A stretch of 51,836 nucleotides of DNA, taken from the NCBI GenBank assembly GCA_007693395.1, contig REDS01000102.1:1-51836 (forward strand), in the 5' to 3' direction. The stretch is from Balneolaceae bacterium. Lineage in GTDB: Bacteria > Bacteroidota > Rhodothermia > Balneolales > Balneolaceae. The notes under the pieces are model-generated. The model was not told where the DNA came from. It saw nothing but the letters and a program-made list of their open reading frames with translations, and searched no databases. This document shows positions 16,799-25,599 of the stretch, one piece after another. The translations under genes were made by a program, and so were the position numbers. Numbering within the stretch: the first letter of the stretch is position 1; each line of letters begins with the position of its first letter.

Positions 16799-17953
16799 CT
16801 ATCTCTCCTCGATTGGAGTCCATTCAAGATTTTTCTCACCCACATATAGTGCTCTTGGCCTTATCAGGCGATTATTTGCTTTTTGCTCGAAGAAGTGGGC
16901 TGTCCACCCGGAAATTCGGCTCATGGCAAAAATACAGGTGTACAGATCGGGTTTTATCCCAATAGAGTAGTACACAGTTGCGGAGAAAAAGTCTACATTC
17001 GGATCAATGTTTTTCTCTTCTTTCATGGTTTTCACCATCGCTTCAGACCAATTGTAGAGATACTCATGGCCGGTTTCCTCAGAAAGAGCTTTCGACATTT
17101 TTCTCAGATGAAAAGCACGCGGATCGAATACTTTATATACTCTGTGGCCGAAACCCATCAGTTTTTCTTTTCTTTCGAGCTTCCCCTTTGTAAATGCAAC
17201 AGGGTCAGCATCTTCTCCCTGCTCTTTTAGTGTAAGAAGTGTGTTCATAACAGCTGTGTTTGCACCGCCATGAAGAGGGCCTTTCAAAGCGCCAATGGCT
17301 CCTGTAATTGCAGAAAACATATCAGACTCGGTAGCACACACTGTGCGTGCTGTAAATGTTGATGCATTCATACCATGCTCTGCGTGAAGTACAAGGCAAA
17401 GGTCCATGGTGCGTTCCGCAGCTGCACCCGGTTCTTCGCCGTTAAGCATGTAGAGAAAGTTGAAGGCTGTGCTGCCTTCAGCCAGTGGCTCAACAATATC
17501 TTTATCCTGGCGGGCTCTGTTAAAAGCTGCGATAATAGTAGGCATTTTAGCCGTTAATGCAATCGCATTTTCTGTATCGCTGGCATCACCATTCTGAAAA
17601 TCGGCGAGCATAGAAACAGCAGAACGAAGAACCGCCATAGGCTCGGCGCTTTTGTTGGTATTTTTAATATAATCCAGCACAGGTGCCGGCAGGTTGCGCT
17701 GTTTTCTTAGCGAGCTGTTCAAATCATCAAGTTCCTGTTTAGTGGGAAGCCGGTCATTCCAGAGCAAGAAACAGACCTCTTCGAATGATGCTTTTTCAGC
17801 CAGCGTATCGATATGATAACCGGAGTAGATAAGATCTCCGGATTGCCCGTCAATAAAACTCTTCGTTGTAGAGAAGGCAACTATTCCGTCAAGGCCGCGA
17901 TTAATGTGTGGATATTCGCTTAAGTCGATATTCTGTAGATTTTTCTCTGCCAT
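16799..17953 (-). CDS. gltA: Citrate synthase
   Basis: A 384-residue protein of the citrate/2-methylcitrate synthase family. It condenses acetyl-CoA with oxaloacetate, the first step of the citric acid cycle. Visible motifs: RGLDGIVAFSTTKSFIDG and YSGYHIDTLAEKASFEEV near the N-terminus, the active-site region LHAEHGMNASTFTARTV, GPLHGGANTAVM, and the signature FGHRVYKVFDPRA. The length matches the short, Gram-positive/archaeal-like type, not the 430-residue NADH-sensitive type. Homologues may also accept propionyl-CoA, so 2-methylcitrate synthase activity cannot be excluded. The gene stands alone, ended by the hairpin at 16741-16775. Confidence 0.94.
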   Translation of the reverse strand: MAEKNLQNIDLSEYPHINRGLDGIVAFSTTKSFIDGQSGDLIYSGYHIDTLAEKASFEEVCFLLWNDRLPTKQELDDLNSSLRKQRNLPAPVLDYIKNTNKSAEPMAVLRSAVSMLADFQNGDASDTENAIALTAKMPTIIAAFNRARQDKDIVEPLAEGSTAFNFLYMLNGEEPGAAAERTMDLCLVLHAEHGMNASTFTARTVCATESDMFSAITGAIGALKGPLHGGANTAVMNTLLTLKEQGEDADPVAFTKGKLERKEKLMGFGHRVYKVFDPRAFHLRKMSKALSEETGHEYLYNWSEAMVKTMKEEKNIDPNVDFFSATVYYSIGIKPDLYTCIFAMSRISGWTAHFFEQKANNRLIRPRALYVGEKNLEWTPIEER

Positions 17954-18203
17954 TAAGTTAGTCCAATTTTCTGTTGTTCATTTTATTACGTTGCACTTAA
18001 CATGAATAGAAGATCCATCGTGCCTCTTAATTTGCAGGTTGAGGATATAAATTCCCGCTTGTATGCTGAGCAACGTTTTTAATCAAGCATGAAAAATACA
18101 AAATACCGATTGATTAAAGAAGCGCTTTTACGATACAGAATAGAGTCATTAAATATTGAAACAGCATAATTTCAATTTATAAACATCATTTTACATGAAA
18201 TGG
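17954..18203. other. Promoter region of citrate synthase
   Basis: A 250-bp AT-rich gap between mazG and gltA, both on the minus strand. It contains perfect 9-bp arms TTTAATCAA (18078-18086) and TTGATTAAA (18110-18118), 23 bp apart, which may be chance in AT-rich DNA. No small gene was seen. Confidence 0.35.
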
Positions 18204-18977
18204 TTAAAGATTGGTGTTTAATTTCTTTGCCTCATCCCATAAACTGTCCATCTCTTCAAGATCTGCATCAACAATAGATGTTCCCTTCTCTTCAAGTTTT
18301 CTTTCGATATATCGAAAGCGTTCGTCAAACTTGCGGTTTGCTTGCCTAATGGCATCTTCTGCATCCATGTTCAGCAATCTGCCAACATTAACAAGGCTGA
18401 ACAGCAGATCTCCAAACTCATCTTTTCTCTCTTTTTGGGTTTGATGATGAACCGCTTCACGCCACTCATCAATCTCTTCGTTAAGCTTATCCCAGGCAAG
18501 CTGCCATTCTGCCCAGTCAAAACCAACATTAGCAGCTTTTTCCTGCATGCGATGTGCCCTGATTAATCCCGGTAAATGTTTCGGCACTCCATCAAGTATA
18601 GATTTCTTGCCCTCTTTTAATTTAATACTTTCCCAGTTTGAGGCAACTTCCTGTTCGCCCTTCACCTTGGTTTTTGCAAACACATGCGGATGACGGCGAA
18701 TGAGTTTCTCAGAAATGTTCAGTATCACATCATCAATAGTGAAGTGATTGTTTTCTGATGCCATCTTGCTGTGAAAAACTACATGAAGCAGCAAATCTCC
18801 AAGCTCTTTTGAGAGTTCCTCAAAATCACCATCATCAATGGCCTCGATAGCTTCGTACGCTTCTTCAATCAGGTTATCTTTGATGGAGTGATGGGTTTGT
18901 TTGCGGTCCCATGGGCACTCTTTTCTGAGGATGGATACTAATTCTACAAAGTCTTCAAACTTTTCAGAGGGTTTCAT
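18204..18977 (-). CDS. mazG: Nucleoside triphosphate pyrophosphohydrolase MazG
   Basis: A 257-residue protein with the tandem MazG layout. It hydrolyses nucleoside triphosphates to the monophosphate and pyrophosphate, a house-cleaning role, and in some bacteria lowers ppGpp. The first domain begins LRKECPWDRKQTHHSIKDNLIEEAYEAIEAI and contains the metal-binding EEAYE and KELGDLLLHVVFHS motifs; the second has EEIDEWREAV and DEFGDLLFSLVNVGR, followed by NRKFDERFRYIERKLEEKG. All acidic ligand motifs are intact. The gene stands alone on the minus strand with 147 bp before the next upstream gene. Confidence 0.95.
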   Translation of the reverse strand: MKPSEKFEDFVELVSILRKECPWDRKQTHHSIKDNLIEEAYEAIEAIDDGDFEELSKELGDLLLHVVFHSKMASENNHFTIDDVILNISEKLIRRHPHVFAKTKVKGEQEVASNWESIKLKEGKKSILDGVPKHLPGLIRAHRMQEKAANVGFDWAEWQLAWDKLNEEIDEWREAVHHQTQKERKDEFGDLLFSLVNVGRLLNMDAEDAIRQANRKFDERFRYIERKLEEKGTSIVDADLEEMDSLWDEAKKLNTNL

Positions 18978-19124
18978 TCAATGCGATATTTGATGGATTC
19001 AGATCTAAATTATTCCCGCACAAAGTAAACAGTTATAGATCAAATAACTGATAATTCTGTAGAGGATTTACCACCATATACCGTAAGGCCTCCGAAGATT
19101 CGGCACATTCTTGCAGAATGAAAA

Positions 19125-20393
19125 TTAGGTCTGGCGTTTCTTCTTCTCAGCTGCGGGGAACAGAACGTTGTTGAGTATCAGCCGATATCCGGGGCTATTG
19201 GGGTGCAGGCTCAGATCAGTAGGAGGATCGCCAACACGATGGGTATAATCTTCCGGGTCATGCCCGCCATAGAACGTAAAGGTGCCTTCGCCAACATTGC
19301 CATGAATATACTTTGCTTGATCGCGTCCCGGGGATTCCCCAAGAATAACCACACTGTTTTTGATAGTATTTTTCTGGAAAGCGGTAGCCTGTCCATAAAA
19401 TCCACGAATGCTATTCACATGATTTTGGGTGAGCATGGTAGGAACAGGGTCCCATTTCGCGGAAAATTCAAACAGAGTGAAATAATCGAGGCTTTCACTG
19501 ATGCGGCTCAGGTCAACTTCAATGTCAATGGTAGCGTGCTCGTAGATGTAGGGATCGGTAATTACCTCGAAATTTTCGAACGCGAATGTTTGAGTGAAAT
19601 CGAGTCGTTCATTTACATTGGGATCTATAGGGTCACCATCAAGCTGGGTTGGTACAATATCGAGGCCCTGGGCTGCCAGTGCAATATCAAACGTATCGGT
19701 GGCTGAGCACATCGCAAACATAAATCCGCCCTGTGCCACAAAATCGCGTATCTCAAGTACCACATCGAGTTTTAACTGGCTCACCTTTTCGTAACCAAGG
19801 TCGGCAGCTGTCTGCTCAAGACGTCTCACCTGTGCAATATACCAGGGTGCATTGCGGTACATAGCCCAAAATTTGCCAAATTGCCCGGTAAAATCTTCGT
19901 GGTGAAGGTGAAGCCAGTCATAATTTTCTAAAACTCCGGAAAGAATTTCGGTATCGTAGATTTTGTCGTATGGAATTTCAGCGTAATCGAGAGCAAGGGT
20001 TACCGCATCGTCCCATGGCAGTGATTGAGGTGGTGTATAAACAGCAATTGATGGTGCCGTTTCCAGGTTTATTGCAGCCATGTTTACATTCGGTCGCTCC
20101 ACTTCCTGTATGATACCTGCAGCTTCAGTTTCAGAAATAACTTCAACCCGAACATTACGAACACGGCTCTTGCGAACAATCTCATTTGCGTTTGATGTGA
20201 GAAAGCTACCGCCACGATAGTTCAACAGCCAGATTCCGCTTTCACCATCGGCAATGTGATTGAAGATAATTCCATATGCTTTCAGATGATCAGTTTGGGT
20301 GCCGTCCATTGGTATCAGAACCCGTTCCTGTGCACTTAAAGTGATCGTTCCTAAACTGAAAAAGAGAGTGGTTATCAGCAGTTTCTTTAACAT
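19125..20393 (-). CDS. Exported protein with an amidotransferase-like elbow, function unknown
   Basis: A 422-residue protein with a signal peptide (LITTLFFSLGTITLSAQ). Similar Bacteroidota proteins are, as I recall, often auto-labelled asparagine synthetase B, but no glutaminase N-terminal Cys2 or ATP-pyrophosphatase loop is visible here. What can be seen is an opening IPMDGTQTDHLKAYGI, a segment SIAVYTPPQSLPWDDAVTLALD and DWLHLHHEDFTGQFGKF, a possible nucleophile elbow GGFMFAMCSATDTFD, GESPGRDQ, and a late TFYGGHDPEDY. These suggest a class I glutamine-amidotransferase-like or ThuA-like fold in the periplasm. The gene follows the TPR gene by only 5 bp and is the last of the maf-TPR-this operon. 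The family is real and conserved, but its reaction is not known to me. Confidence 0.75.
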   Translation of the reverse strand: MLKKLLITTLFFSLGTITLSAQERVLIPMDGTQTDHLKAYGIIFNHIADGESGIWLLNYRGGSFLTSNANEIVRKSRVRNVRVEVISETEAAGIIQEVERPNVNMAAINLETAPSIAVYTPPQSLPWDDAVTLALDYAEIPYDKIYDTEILSGVLENYDWLHLHHEDFTGQFGKFWAMYRNAPWYIAQVRRLEQTAADLGYEKVSQLKLDVVLEIRDFVAQGGFMFAMCSATDTFDIALAAQGLDIVPTQLDGDPIDPNVNERLDFTQTFAFENFEVITDPYIYEHATIDIEVDLSRISESLDYFTLFEFSAKWDPVPTMLTQNHVNSIRGFYGQATAFQKNTIKNSVVILGESPGRDQAKYIHGNVGEGTFTFYGGHDPEDYTHRVGDPPTDLSLHPNSPGYRLILNNVLFPAAEKKKRQT

Positions 20394-20398
20394 GGTCT

Positions 20399-22300
20399 TT
20401 AAATTGTAGCGGTTTCTAATTGCCGTAGCTTTACCCGTGTGTATGGGGCATAAAATCCTTCAGGAAATTCCATAAGCAGATCTTCGAATAGTTCAACAAG
20501 CTCTTCGGTTGTTATGCTGTAAGGCATAGTATTGGTAACTATTTCGAGAGTGAAATCAGCCAGTTCAATCCCGTCTTCTGAATTATAAAGGTTTTCGAGC
20601 ATGGTGATTTTATCCCACATCAGGCGTTCCCGCAGTGGAGAAAATGGCTGTGAGGAGAGATACTGTGAAATCATATTGTAAAGTAAACCGGTGTAGGCTT
20701 CTGGAATGGTACTTCCAAGTTCCACAAGCAGGTCATCTGTAAACGGATTTTGAGGATTCACAATAATTGGTTCGAGTGCTGCAAGGGCTTCTTGATAATT
20801 ACCTTTGTGGATCTGATACAAGCTTTCACTGATGGTTTGCAATAAACTTCCGGTTGTATCAGCTCGGTTACCGTTTTTTATCCACATTCTTAGTTTAATG
20901 GCATCATTTGCATAAAATGATGTTGTTCGGCGTTCAAGGCTTCTGAGCTGGATTTCTGCAAAATCAAAATCACCCGCATAAAAATCGGCAAGACTTAGAT
21001 AATACCTTGCTCTTTCAGAAAGGTTGGAACTATCTGTTGCCCTGTCTGCCCGAGTCAAAGCTTGCCTGGCTGTAGAAAAGCGTTTATTAAAGAGCGCAAT
21101 TCTGCCTTCAGCATAATACAGAAATGCATCCTGGGGGTTTTGTAAGTGCTCTTTCATCCGGTTATACCAATACTCTGCTTTTTCTGCATCTTTGTGATAA
21201 TCGAGAGAGAGGTCAATTAAAACTGAATAGACTCTGCCGGCACGCTCATAATTCTGTGCCGTGTTAAGCAGCTCAGATGCAAGATTGTACGCTTTAAGAT
21301 TTAATTCATTGAATTTAACCTCTGAACCGAGATTATTGGACTTAAGGTATCTTTCCCACTGTATATAGATGGTAGTGAGCTCCTCCATTGCCCGGAATTT
21401 CGTAGTTAGATCATCCCGGTTGATATAAAATTGAAGTGCCTCTTCTGCATACTCAAACTGCCGTGCAGATGCCATCTGGTTGGCGAGTGTGAAGAGAGAG
21501 AAGATGGTGTAAGGTGTTTGATATTCATATTGCCGGGCCATCACAAAAGCGCGTCGGTATTCTTCGGTTTCAAGCAGCAGCCAGGTTAAAAGCTGGTAAA
21601 GCGGGGAGTATGCTCTGTGGGATGTATCCAGATCAAACAAGCGATCTTCAAGCTCGAAAGCTGCAATTTGATATAAATTTTCATCCCTCATACGTAAAAA
21701 TCGCTGCTGCACAAGGCTCATCTGATCGGGTGAAGCGATGATTAGATCATAATATTGATTTACTGACTCTTCAAACCGCCCTGCCTGCATGTAGGTATTT
21801 GCAAGTTCATTCAGAAAGAGGGTGTTGTCGCCGGATAGTTCACGGGCAGATTCGTAAAGTGCAATGGCTTCTTCAAACTCCTGCCTGTTGAGCATGGATG
21901 AGCCGATTGCGAAATAAGCCTGGATATTACCCATGTTCTCTGCAGCAATGTGTCGCCATAAATCACGGGCTTCCTCGCGATCCCCACGAAGGTGCAAAAT
22001 TTCAGCAAGCCGTATGGCTGATTGCAGCTCGAATCTCCTGTCGCTAAGCTGGCGTCGTGTTACCTCTTCGGCTTCATCAAACATACGAAGATTCATCAGG
22101 CTTTCTGTGTACCCATCAAAAAATACAAATGAGCGTGGGTTGTCCTCATAAAGAGAACGGAAAATAGGCAGTGCTTCTTCAAAACGTTGCTGTTGTAATA
22201 GATTATTTGCGCGCTGATACTCATTAATCTGGGCATGGCTTATGCCTGGGATAATCAGCAGTAAAGCAATAAGTGCGGATGAAAAACGGATAAAACTCAT
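20399..22300 (-). CDS. Exported TPR protein
   Basis: A 633-residue protein with signal peptide (ALIALLLIIPGISHAQ). It is made of tetratricopeptide-type helical pairs from about residue 27 onward: YQRANNLLQQQRFEEALPIFRSLYEDNPRSF, GSSMLNRQEFEEAIALYESARE, LANTYMQAGRFEESVNQYYDL and GRIALFNKRFSTARQALTRAD. Such proteins are scaffolds in the periplasm or outer-membrane lipoprotein complexes. The first four bases overlap the end of maf (ATGA at 22297-22300) and the stop lies 5 bp before the next gene, so the three are translationally coupled. The partnership with the exported protein downstream is probably functional. Confidence 0.85.
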   Translation of the reverse strand: MSFIRFSSALIALLLIIPGISHAQINEYQRANNLLQQQRFEEALPIFRSLYEDNPRSFVFFDGYTESLMNLRMFDEAEEVTRRQLSDRRFELQSAIRLAEILHLRGDREEARDLWRHIAAENMGNIQAYFAIGSSMLNRQEFEEAIALYESARELSGDNTLFLNELANTYMQAGRFEESVNQYYDLIIASPDQMSLVQQRFLRMRDENLYQIAAFELEDRLFDLDTSHRAYSPLYQLLTWLLLETEEYRRAFVMARQYEYQTPYTIFSLFTLANQMASARQFEYAEEALQFYINRDDLTTKFRAMEELTTIYIQWERYLKSNNLGSEVKFNELNLKAYNLASELLNTAQNYERAGRVYSVLIDLSLDYHKDAEKAEYWYNRMKEHLQNPQDAFLYYAEGRIALFNKRFSTARQALTRADRATDSSNLSERARYYLSLADFYAGDFDFAEIQLRSLERRTTSFYANDAIKLRMWIKNGNRADTTGSLLQTISESLYQIHKGNYQEALAALEPIIVNPQNPFTDDLLVELGSTIPEAYTGLLYNMISQYLSSQPFSPLRERLMWDKITMLENLYNSEDGIELADFTLEIVTNTMPYSITTEELVELFEDLLMEFPEGFYAPYTRVKLRQLETATI

Positions 22301-22908
22301 GTGTTAAAAAAAAGCTTTTTTGATAATTCAGGGAACGAGGTTTTAACCTGCTGATAGAACGCATGCAGCGGAAAACCAACCACATTATAGTAATCACCAT
22401 CGATGCGCTTTACAAAAAGAGAACCGAGATCGTCCTGAATTCCGTATGCACCTGCTTTATCCATGGGGCTTTTTGTTAAGATGTAGTGATTTATTTCTGA
22501 ATCAGTTAACGCACCAAATGTAACATTGGTTCTTTCAGTAAATGAAATTTCACGGGAAATATTGCCTGATTGATCTACAGTACAGAGAAAAACACCTGTA
22601 AATACTTGGTGAGTGTAATTATTGAGCATTTTCAGTGTTTTAAATGCATGTTCCTCATCCTCGGGCTTGCCCAAAATTTCATTATGCAGGCAAACGATTG
22701 TATCTGCCGCAATGATGAAAGAATCTTTGTGCCTGGCAGCAACATCTCTGCCTTTAAGCATTGCTAAATATTCAACAAGAGCAACCGGATCAGATAGATT
22801 GTTGCTGTTCTCATCCACATCGGATGGGTCAACTTCAAATGAGATATTTATCTGTTTGAGTAATTTTGCGCGCCTCGGGCTTGAAGATGCCAATACAACC
22901 TTCATCAA
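22297..22908 (-). CDS. maf: Maf-like nucleotide pyrophosphatase
   Basis: A 203-residue protein of normal Maf length. It starts MMKVVLASSSPRRAKLLKQI, the Maf SxSPRRxxLL motif, and continues with FIIAADTIVCLHNEILGKP and SPMDKAGAYGIQDDLGSLFVKRIDGDYYNVVGFPLH, the two other conserved blocks. Members hydrolyse non-canonical or canonical nucleoside triphosphates (dTTP/UTP or methylated forms) and were first described in septum formation. The first gene of the minus-strand operon with the TPR and exported genes; its start may be either of two adjacent ATG codons. It diverges from the DUF3098 gene across a 102-bp promoter region. Confidence 0.95.
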   Translation of the reverse strand: MMKVVLASSSPRRAKLLKQINISFEVDPSDVDENSNNLSDPVALVEYLAMLKGRDVAARHKDSFIIAADTIVCLHNEILGKPEDEEHAFKTLKMLNNYTHQVFTGVFLCTVDQSGNISREISFTERTNVTFGALTDSEINHYILTKSPMDKAGAYGIQDDLGSLFVKRIDGDYYNVVGFPLHAFYQQVKTSFPELSKKLFFNT

Positions 22909-23010
22909 ATTTTACGAATTCGGGGATGTTAACTTTTCTGTTTTTCGGATAATTGAATAACTTAAGCAATCGCAGAAAAGCAATAAACCCGATATTTAAC
23001 CAATTCCGGA

Positions 23011-23271
23011 ATGCCTCAACAAAAAAAAAGAAGCCGCAAAGCAAAAGAAACGAAACCAATGCTCTTCACCGCTCTCAACTACAAACTGCTTGGGCTTGGT
23101 GTATTGATGGTAATTGTTGGCTTTACAATTATGCGTCTCGAAAACGAAGTTTATGGCTTTATTTCACTCTATATATCGCCGGTGATTATACTTGCAGGAT
23201 ATATTGTGGTTATTGCAGCTATTCTGAAAAAGGATCATAAGACAGAAGATTCAACAGCTCCTTCATCGTAA
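23011..23271 (+). CDS. Small membrane protein, DUF3098-like
   Basis: An 86-residue protein with a basic N-terminus (KKRSRKAKETK), then two membrane helices at about residues 26-41 and 52-71 with NYKLLGLGVLMVIVGFTIM, and a short acidic tail. The layout and the NYKLL opening match DUF3098, a small Bacteroidota family often found near cell-division or undecaprenyl-pyrophosphate phosphatase genes. It starts the plus-strand operon with DUF92 (7 bp downstream) and the symporter. Function is unknown. Confidence 0.8.
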   Translation: MPQQKKRSRKAKETKPMLFTALNYKLLGLGVLMVIVGFTIMRLENEVYGFISLYISPVIILAGYIVVIAAILKKDHKTEDSTAPSS

Positions 23272-23278
23272 CTGACCT

Positions 23279-24121
23279 GTGTACCGGCTGATAAACTATT
23301 TTTTCGGATTTGTTGTGATCTACCTGTTCATTTTAGAAGCCGGGATGAACGATCACGCCATGATTATCATCGGTTTAACTTTATCTGTTCTGATTGCATT
23401 CGTTGCCTTTTTTGGCAACTGGATCACACTCGATGCTACTAAAGCAGTGATAATTCTTGGTACCATAGTGTTAGGTTTTGGAGGCTGGCTGCTTGCTGCA
23501 GCAGTGATTGCATTTTTTACCACCGGTAGTCTCCTCACTCGGAAAAAAAGAGTTCTTGGTATTACAGATCACATTAAAAGAAATATTCCCTTGCATTTGC
23601 AAAAACGCAGGGATGGCTATCAGGTATGGGCAAATGGATTCTGGCTTGCAGTATTTTGTTTTGGGTGGTTTCTTGTTTCATCGGATGCATTTTTGATTGC
23701 CGCTTTTGTAACCCTTGCAGCAGCCACTGCTGATACGTGGGCCACAGAAATAGGCACTGTAAAGCCGGGTAGAACGGTAAATATTCTCAATTTTAAACCT
23801 GTTGATGCGGGCACTGATGGTGGTGTGAGTATAAAAGGTACAATTGCGGCAGCTGCAGGTTCGCTTTTTATCTCTATAGCGGTATTGTTTGCGAATTTTC
23901 CCGGTTTGGTATCAGCATTCCTTCTTGTGTTTGTTCTTGGCTTTTTAGGTTGTTTTATGGACTCTATTCTTGGAGCTATTTTTGATAAGAAGCATGTAAA
24001 CATCAACAAGCCGTATGATTACAGTGGTTCGCAGGAATCTTTTTTGAACAGTTTTGTAAACTGGGCGTCAACAGGCATTAGCGGATTGGCAGCCTTACTA
24101 TTAACTCAAATTATTTTATGA
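23279..24121 (+). CDS. DUF92 membrane protein (TIGR00297 family)
   Basis: A 280-residue polytopic protein with about seven membrane helices. The start is GTG at 23279; an in-frame ATG at 23345 would remove the first helix segment, so the GTG start is preferred. Family signatures: DTWATEIGTVKPGRTVNILNFKPVDAGTDGGVSIKGT and the C-terminal FDKKHVNINKPYDYSGSQESFLNSFVNWAS. DUF92 is related to VTE6/phytyl-phosphate kinase and may act on isoprenoid phosphates; that is known for plant members, and only a guess here. The stop overlaps the symporter start (ATGA at 24118-24121). Confidence 0.9.
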   Translation: MYRLINYFFGFVVIYLFILEAGMNDHAMIIIGLTLSVLIAFVAFFGNWITLDATKAVIILGTIVLGFGGWLLAAAVIAFFTTGSLLTRKKRVLGITDHIKRNIPLHLQKRRDGYQVWANGFWLAVFCFGWFLVSSDAFLIAAFVTLAAATADTWATEIGTVKPGRTVNILNFKPVDAGTDGGVSIKGTIAAAAGSLFISIAVLFANFPGLVSAFLLVFVLGFLGCFMDSILGAIFDKKHVNINKPYDYSGSQESFLNSFVNWASTGISGLAALLLTQIIL

Positions 24122-25425
24122 TGAAGTGGTACAAAAAACTACATTGGCAAATTATTATTGGGATGGTGCTTGGACTTCTTTGGGGGCTATCTGCCAGTGT
24201 ACTTGGTTTTGTTGAATTCACTCAGGGATATATCCGTCCGTTCGGTACCATTTTTATCGATCTTTTGAAACTCATTGCTGTGCCACTTGTACTGGTTTCA
24301 CTTGTGGTTGGTGTTGCCAGCCTGAATGATGTAACCAAACTATCCCGAATGGGAGGTAAGACGGTTGCTATTTATATGGTAACAACCATTTTTGCCATCA
24401 CTATCGGTTTAACGGTTGTAAATATTCTTAATCCCGGCGGTACGCTTCCTGATGAGACCAGAGCAACGCTGATAGAGAGTTATAGTGAAAATGTAGAGGG
24501 GAGGGGCGACGCCGCTGCAGCAGTGCAAGACAGAACCTTCCTCGATTTTTTTGTTGATATCGTCCCCGAAAACTTTTTTGAAGCTGCATCAGATAATACC
24601 AACATGCTGCAAGTGGTATTCATTGCTCTTTTGCTTGGCATAGGATTAATAAATATTCCAGCACAAAAAGGGCAGCCTTTGATTAATGTGTTCGAATCCC
24701 TCAATGACGTGATCATAAAGATAGTAGATTTGATCATGAAAACAGCTCCTTACGGTGTTTTCGCACTGATGGCTGCCGTAATTGTTGATCTCACCGGGGA
24801 TGACCTTGGCCAGGCACTTGTTCTGCTCAGAGCACTTGGCTGGTACTGTATCGCTGTTTTGATTGGCCTTATGCTGCATGTTACTATTGTGTATACAACA
24901 CTCTTCAAAATGTTCAGCAGTATGAAACTCCGGGATTTCTTTAAAGCAATTCAACCTGCAATTCTGCTTGGTTTTAGTACCAGCTCCAGCCTTGCAACCC
25001 TGCCGGTAACCATGGAAAGAGTTGAGAAAAATCTGGGTGTAAAAGAGGAGGTATCCAGCTTTGTACTTCCGGTTGGCGCAACCATTAACATGGATGGCAC
25101 CAGTCTTTATCAGGCCGTAGCTGCTGTATTTATTGCACAGGCACTTGGTATGGATTTAACTATTGCACAACAGTTAACAATTGTTTTAACCGCAACAGCT
25201 GCCTCAATTGGCGCTGCCGGTGTTCCCGGAGCAGGGATCATCATGCTGGTAATTGTACTGCAATCAGTTCAGGTACCCATTGAGGGAATTGCTCTTATTC
25301 TTGGTGTTGACAGAATTCTCGACATGGCACGAACGGCTGTAAATATCACTGGAGATGCAGCCGTCTCCGTTGCAGTTGCACACACCGAAGGCAAGCTTGG
25401 TGAGCTTCATTTTGATGATGAATAA
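24118..25425 (+). CDS. Dicarboxylate/amino acid:cation symporter (DAACS family)
   Basis: A 435-residue transporter of normal length for GltP/DctA relatives. It imports glutamate, aspartate or C4-dicarboxylates with sodium or protons. The signature regions are all present: PFGTIFIDLLKLIAVPLVLVSLV, the re-entrant loop FSTSSSLATLPVTME, the helix VGATINMDGTSLYQAVAAVFIA, the second re-entrant loop AASIGAAGVPGAGIIML, and GVDRILDMARTAVNITGDAAVSVAVA. The conserved NMDGT and the Asp/Asn of the last helix are intact. Specificity between amino acid and dicarboxylate cannot be settled by eye. It is translationally coupled to the DUF92 gene. Confidence 0.95.
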   Translation: MMKWYKKLHWQIIIGMVLGLLWGLSASVLGFVEFTQGYIRPFGTIFIDLLKLIAVPLVLVSLVVGVASLNDVTKLSRMGGKTVAIYMVTTIFAITIGLTVVNILNPGGTLPDETRATLIESYSENVEGRGDAAAAVQDRTFLDFFVDIVPENFFEAASDNTNMLQVVFIALLLGIGLINIPAQKGQPLINVFESLNDVIIKIVDLIMKTAPYGVFALMAAVIVDLTGDDLGQALVLLRALGWYCIAVLIGLMLHVTIVYTTLFKMFSSMKLRDFFKAIQPAILLGFSTSSSLATLPVTMERVEKNLGVKEEVSSFVLPVGATINMDGTSLYQAVAAVFIAQALGMDLTIAQQLTIVLTATAASIGAAGVPGAGIIMLVIVLQSVQVPIEGIALILGVDRILDMARTAVNITGDAAVSVAVAHTEGKLGELHFDDE

Positions 25426-25599
25426 TTGATTAATGCTTCTAACCTGTTGCAAGTCAACTGGTAAGAATGGTAGTGTTCGAAAAAATGGTTTTTATTACAG
25501 CAGAATTTATCCATCTAAAACTTAATAGAAACAATCTTAGCTGAACTGCGTTTATCAGTTTGCACTTAACTCTAATTTTTAGTTCTATTCATCACATAT

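Noticed and set aside
18078-18118. 9-bp inverted repeat TTTAATCAA/TTGATTAAA as an operator
   Set aside because: AT-rich arms 23 bp apart are likely by chance and no -35/-10 context is visible.
19030-19050. CAGTTAT/ATAACTG 7-7-7 palindrome upstream of mazG
   Set aside because: It lies beyond the mazG start on the upstream side with AT-rich arms; too weak to call as a site.
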